A stretch of 28,767 bases of DNA from the NCBI GenBank assembly GCA_023231475.1, contig JALJEE010001226.1, positions 1 through 28,767 of the forward strand, read 5' to 3'. This stretch comes from Seison nebaliae (Eukaryota > Rotifera > Pararotatoria > Seisonacea > Seisonidae). Made by a program: the position numbers and the translations under genes. Of the stretch, positions 24,387 to 28,767 are shown one piece after another. Within the stretch, counting starts at the first letter, position 1. Every line of letters begins with the position of its first letter. The notes under the pieces are model-generated. The model did not search any database. It saw nothing but the letters and a program-made list of their open reading frames with translations, and was not told the DNA's origin.

Positions 24387-25048
24387 GATGTTATAATTCT
24401 CAAATTCCACGATGTATTTTTCCATTACATGTGTAGAGATATTACGAAAGTTGCTCATTGGAAAACTAATCAATTTAGAAACTTTCTCCTATATTATTCA
24501 CCGTTTGTACTTAGAGGAATCATTGATATCGAATCGTTTGTTAATTTACAACACCTAAACAGTGGAATTAGGATTTTTAGAAATTTATCCTAATAAATTA
24601 ACTTTGAACGTTAATTATATCACACACTTAGTAGATAATTATAAGAAACCTGGAAACCTTCATTATTCATCTGCATACAAATTTGAAAGTTTCTATGGTG
24701 TTTTATCGAATACATTTAAAAACGGATTCAAAATTACGAAACAAATATATAATAAGTTTTTATCGAACAAAAGCAATTTTTTTGAAAAAAGAAGTTCAAA
24801 ATCCGGAACAAAAAAAATTAAATTTCATTCAAGCGACCAATGGAATTATCTATAAAGTAATTCCAAATGAATTTCAAAACCTATATCGCAAAGTATTTGT
24901 TTTGGAAATAAATGATTCCATGAAGAAAATAATTAAAATCCCGTTAAATGAACATACTACACCACAACTTGTAGAAATAAAATGTCATTTTATACATAAT
25001 AAAGAAGAACATGATCAATTTCTAATAGAATTATTAGAAAATGACTGA
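24387..25048 (+). pseudogene. Tnp2/CACTA-type transposase C-terminal remnant
   Basis: Three consecutive segments in different frames follow the order of the C-terminal part of Tnp2-like (En/Spm, CACTA) transposases. Frame one (24387-24593) has HWKTNQFRNFLLYYSP, the family's HWKAxExRxxLLYYSP box, then FVLRGII. Frame two (24559-24855) has LNVNYITHLVDN and YSSAYKFESFYGVL, matching NVHxxxHL and the HSAFPFENxxGxL box. Frame three (from about 24800 to 25048) has a GIIYKVI and LVEIKCHFI tail. Two frameshifts separate the segments, and the upstream DDE catalytic region is missing or unrecognisable. This is a dead copy. The DUF4806-type gene begins about 150 bases later on the same strand. Confidence 0.72.
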
Positions 25049-25063
25049 CAATGTATACATTGT

Positions 25064-25089
25064 GAGTACTATATCTAAATATAGTACTC
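25064..25089. repeat. Hairpin with 11-bp arms between transposase and DUF4806 gene
   Basis: GAGTACTATAT and ATATAGTACTC are exact reverse complements around a CTAA loop. It lies 16 bases after the transposase remnant's stop codon and before the first visible exon of the next gene. It could be a terminator-like or recombination-derived structure. Confidence 0.75.
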
Positions 25090-25202
25090 TATCTCTTAAT
25101 CTCTTAAAGCATTTCAAACTCTTAAAAATCCGAAAAATACTCGGAAAAGACGGTTTGATTAGATGGATATTTTAGGCATTGTTGATTTATAATTTTATTT
25201 AG

Positions 25203-26084
25203 ACGACTTGGAAAAGTTAAAAGAAGAAATAGAGGACGATTCATTCACAGAAAGTGAACATATTGACAACGTATTTTCGCACATTCGAACCACACAACGA
25301 ACAACGAATAGTATATATTTCAAATATTTTCTATTTTTTACTAATTCCAGAAAGACTCAGAAAGGCGAGACTCAGAAACGTGGAAGTCGCCTATCGAAAT
25401 TACCAATTCTGTAATTGAAAACATGGACTACGAAATCGCAACATCGGAGATAGAAAATGAGAATTTAGAAGAACCTATGAAAACACCGGGATCAATAGGA
25501 TTCAATTACAATCTAAAACGTCGACGTATCAACGACACTATGGATGCACCGTTAATAACTTTACGCAATCAATTCCGAAATCAATTCAATAATATGTCTA
25601 AGAAATTGGAGCGGATTGAAAACTTACTTATTATGAACACAGAGATTAACTCTTCTTTCTCATCAACACGAAAAAACTTTCCAATAAATAAAATAGAAGA
25701 ATTTCACAAAATCAATAATCGATTGGAGGACGATACAGATTTTTCCGCCAATATTGTTAGAGTTCTTTTTTAATCTTTCTCTAATCAACTCCTGTTTATT
25801 ATAGACAAAATATATGATATCTTTCCGAAAAAATGGATGTTTGAAAGTTACAATCAATAATATAATGAAAGAATTATTTACTGATAAATTTGGTCGTCTA
25901 TTGAATATATCGGGAAAGAATGGCAATATAGATTTTACGAAAACCTTAATTTTATTGATTAGAATTTTTTTTAAAGAATAACCTTTATTTTATTCTTTTA
26001 GATTCTATCAAAAGTATTCCAGAATTTGAAATCGAACCGAAAGACGAAATTATTTCAAACTTAGGAAAATGGTTAAAATTTTGA
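25203..26084 (+). pseudogene. DUF4806-type transposon-associated gene, probably broken
   Basis: Exon candidates are 25203-25270, 25351-25755, 25805 to about 25945, and 26002-26084. The first two introns (80 and 49 nt) are GT-AG and keep phase. The third has an acceptor (TTTTAG at 26001) but no GT donor anywhere in the right place, which suggests a lost donor. The second exon has a basic patch (LKRRR) and a coiled-coil-like stretch (MSKKLERIENLL). The third and fourth carry the DUF4806 pattern: MKELFTDKFGRLLNISGKNG, then SIPEFEIEPKD and a terminal KWLKF. DUF4806 proteins are abundant in arthropod genomes and often sit in or near mobile elements; their function is unknown. The N-terminus is not visible. 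An alternative donor at 25310 is out of phase. Confidence 0.6.
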
Positions 26085-27662
26085 GTTCAATTCACGAAAG
26101 ACCTCTGACAACTCAATTCAAAATAGAGAAGATGAATATTATCAAGAAGATCAAACAAAGATTCGATCCGGCACACCAAATTGCAAAAAGACTCGAAATT
26201 TCAAAAAAAGATCGGGACATAATACAGAAAGCTGTACAAATGTCGGGAGAAAGCGAAAGCTCCTCCGCGACCACCGGCACCGCAACTACCAAAAAGAAAC
26301 GATGCATCCCCACCTCCAGCATACGATTCGTCACAAGAATTGCTGGAATCGAAAAAGAAAAATATACAAATTATGGCCATCAGCGAGTCGGACAAACTGG
26401 ATACGATGGCAAACAACACGATGAATTTTCATGAAAATACGAATTTTCATCAAACAATCCGAAATATGAAAACATTCAACGGTAACCAAAATTGGAACGA
26501 ATTCATCAAAGATTTCGAGCAATTACTGAAGCCGTATCAATTTTCGAAAGTAGCAAAATTAAAATTTCTACTTCCGCTGATCCAGGAAGACATTAGAAAA
26601 TTGATGTACGATGTATTGGACGAATCAATTCTTGAAGATTATGACAAAGTGAAGGAAGCAATGAAGGAGCAATATAGCAAAAGAATTAAACACACATCGG
26701 AGTACAGAAAGGAATTCGAGAGATTACAAAAAGAACCGGATGATACATACATGAGATTTTACCTACTGGTAAAAAGATTGGCTATGAAGTCAATAGCGTT
26801 CCCAGAAATGATCAATACGACATACATAAGTCACATAATAAGTCAAAAATTTCTTTCTTCTATACAGGACAAAGTCGTGATTGATCATTTAGCCGGAAAG
26901 AAAATAACGGAAAAATCGGAATTTAAAGAAATAATGGACGCAATTACTGAAATCAAAGAAACGGAACTGTTAAAACAAACAGTATACTCAAACTCTCCGG
27001 ACGAACTAGAAATTTTCAAAGTTGAGGACAAAACAAACAAGGAGAAAGAAAAGAAAACCGTTTCAGAAAAAACAGAAAAATCGGAATTAGAAACAAAACA
27101 ACCGGAAAACACGACGACGCCGGAAATTATAGCATGGTGGAAAGACCCTGAGGACAAAAATATCAACTGGGTCGGAAATCAGAATCCTAAAATCCAAGAA
27201 AATGGTCAAAATTTGTATCAGGGTAATGAACAGCAAGGGTATCACCCAGAAGGGAATAAGATGGAAGGAAACCAACAACCATATCACGAACATCAAAACA
27301 ATCAACAAATGGGAAATTATGGACACTTTCAGAATTTTCCAGGGAACGGAAATTTTTAAAACTATAACGTTCCGTTCTTTCCTTTCCCACCGAACTTCAA
27401 TGTACAGTACGGATTCCAACAAATGGGATACTCACCATACTACAATCCATACAAGCCCAGAGGTTCATATCGCGGATTCCACCCAAAAAGAGGATATCAC
27501 AATAAGAACCACTACCATGGCAAAAACAATAATTATAAAAATAAGCAAGGACAAAATAAGGGAAAGCAGCAGGAAAACAATAATGCAGAAGACCAATCAA
27601 AACCAATCTTAGAAACCAAGAACAAAAAAAGACAGTGGAATCACTTTGGGAACATTTGGTAA
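26069..27662 (+). pseudogene. gag: Retroelement gag, damaged
   Basis: The N-terminal part (26069 or the ATG at 26132, to about 26260) is read in one frame. The rest is read in the +1 frame, open from 26223 to 27662 except for a TAA at 27357-27359. The second frame starts with a Pro-rich stretch carrying PPAY (26313-26324), a PPxY late-domain motif. A capsid-like region (about 26466-26960) follows, with FNGNQNWNEFIKDFEQLL, then YMRFYLLVKRLA, of the LTR-retrotransposon gag type. Next comes an acidic Lys/Glu linker, an Asn/Gln-rich part and a Gly/Tyr/Arg-rich basic tail (about 27456-27560, PRGSYRGFHPKRG). There is no CCHC zinc knuckle, so the basic tail may bind RNA instead. The in-frame ATG at 26373 is the first in the main frame. 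Downstream of the TAA the same frame stays gag-like, so the stop is a nonsense mutation or a readthrough site. Confidence 0.72.
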
Positions 27663-28759
27663 ACGGAGCCATTAGCAGAAATTCCAGAAAATCAACTATA
27701 ACGGTGCCAGTTGAAGAGAACGGAAGAACTAGAAGGTTCTCGGCGATAGGAGCTATTACAATGGTTGGAACATTTCTATTAGGTGCGTTCAATGGATATT
27801 CGCATTACCAACTCAATCAAAGAATGGACAAAATTCATAATGAAGTGGAAAACTGGAAACAAGGGACAATAAACAGGATGAACAGTTTATCGAAAACACT
27901 ACATAGTGAGTTAGAAGAATTAGAAATGGCAATGAAGACTAATCTAAAACTTCTGGCGAACCATGTGAACAAAAATAACGCTATCATAAATAACGCATTA
28001 GGAGTTCTTGGCGGAAACTTGGGGAACTTAAACTTCGAATTTCTATACACAGCGTTAGCAAAGTTACACATCAAAAACAAGCTAGATGTACACCTGGTCG
28101 GGCCTAATGATATAGAAAAATTGTGCAAAACTTGGGGCATTGACGAAGAAACAATGGTTTGTCAAGATGTAGGATATTTTTATAACAGCGTTAAAGCAAC
28201 GCCAATTTACACCAATGCTCAAAAAGGAGAAATAGGCCTTATGTTAGCAATCCCAATGATCCCAGCGGAGCAGAACATTATGACTTATCAAATTCTCAAC
28301 GCAGGATGGTTCGAAGACGAACAAAGTTATTGCAGATTGGAAACAAAGCAGGACACAGTGGTAGCTCAAAAATGGCAGCTCAAAGAGAACTGGAAGCATC
28401 ACAAATACTGTTTGCGATGGTATCAACATCACGAAAATACGAGATGAAAATGGCAATATCATAGTTGATAGAGCTAAACAAATGATTCTTCTCAATGAAA
28501 GCCATGGTCTGCCGGTCGGACAAACGCCAGTCTGGAGGAATATAGGATGATCGGACGAAAAGAGAAGACAGATTGGACTTTTGAATGGAAAAATCAGGAT
28601 GTGGAGAAACCCTCATGGATTAAACGACAAAGCGGAAATATCACCAAAGGCATAATCCTTGTCGTAATGGGAATATTAATAATAATAACCACTCGAAAAT
28701 ATGTCCGAAAGGAAATTAAAAAGTCCGAACAAATCTTGATGGGGAGACTTGAGTTTTAA
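27584..28759 (+). pseudogene. env: Env-like fusion glycoprotein, frameshifted
   Basis: The frame opens at 27584, 79 bases inside the end of gag and in its -1 frame, with no ATG before 27761. RTRR (27725-27736), a furin-like site, is followed at once by a Gly/Ala-rich hydrophobic segment (27737-27799) like a fusion peptide, then a long heptad-patterned helix (about 27800-27990). Cysteines follow at LCKTW, MVCQD and SYCRL. Two shifts break the frame: near 28367-28372 (an A5 run) reading moves +1 up to a stop at 28548, and around 28529-28547 it returns to the original frame. The end carries a membrane anchor (GIILVVMGILIII, 28649 onward) and a short basic tail, stopping at 28759. The layout is that of the transmembrane half of class I or baculovirus-F-like Env proteins. 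The surface subunit is absent: only about 47 codons precede the cleavage site. Confidence 0.6.
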
Positions 28760-28767
28760 GGGAAACA

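Larger units (their letters stand above)
26069..28767 (+). mobile_element. Retroelement gag-env module without pol, cut by the window edge
   Basis: A gag-like frame is followed directly by an env-like frame. No protease, reverse transcriptase, RNase H or integrase segment is found between them or anywhere upstream in the mobile-element block. No LTR, primer-binding site or polypurine tract was found at the left side, where gag begins within about 50 bases of the DUF4806 stop. The right end lies beyond the window. Frames are broken in several places, so this copy is not intact. Confidence 0.7.

Noticed and set aside
27202-27612. Plus-strand frame of 136 residues overlapping gag
   Set aside because: It is the +1 shadow of the gag tail, rich in Thr, Ile and Lys from A-rich codons; the gag frame explains the sequence better.

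Overview
The window is AT-rich nuclear DNA from an animal. The genes have many exons separated by very short GT-AG introns (mostly 44-65 nt), long Asn/Gln/Ser-rich disordered stretches, and animal-type proteins: a CPEB2-4/Orb2 translational regulator, cytosolic valyl-tRNA synthetase with a GST-like N-terminus, an RDS-type tetraspanin and a death-domain protein. Short introns, low GC and the kinds of mobile elements present suggest an arthropod with a compact genome, possibly a mite. That placement is inference; the sequence alone does not fix the species.

Layout. 1-1307: no convincing gene, but a GC-rich 22-bp perfect palindrome at the left edge. 1308-3957 (minus): CPEB2-4/Orb2 orthologue in seven coding exons, whose phases I checked by hand. 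3958-10446: about 6.5 kb with no recognisable gene. 10447-14552 (minus): valyl-tRNA synthetase in nine exons. About 14960-15720 (minus): decayed LINE fragment from the linker and start of the reverse transcriptase. 16078-17107 (plus): two-exon tetraspanin of the peripherin/ROM1 type, preceded by a possible TATA box. 17108-22172: about 5 kb with no recognisable gene. 22173-23414 (plus): single-exon death-domain protein.

From about 23.8 kb to the right edge everything is mobile-element material, all on the plus strand and tightly packed. In order it holds a 30/31-bp tandem repeat, a frameshifted C-terminal part of a Tnp2/CACTA-type transposase, a multi-exon DUF4806-type gene with one lost splice donor, a retroelement gag with a late-domain-like PPxY motif, and an env-like fusion glycoprotein in the -1 frame. 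No protease, reverse transcriptase, RNase H or integrase lies between gag and env, and I see no LTR between the DUF4806 gene and gag. This pol-less gag-env module joined head-to-tail to a DNA-transposon gene set is the most unusual thing in the window. It may be a composite element or a recombined and decayed nest of two elements.

The two left-hand genes are a translation regulator and a translation enzyme in the same orientation, but they are 6.5 kb apart and nothing suggests co-regulation. The remaining host genes appear functionally unrelated.
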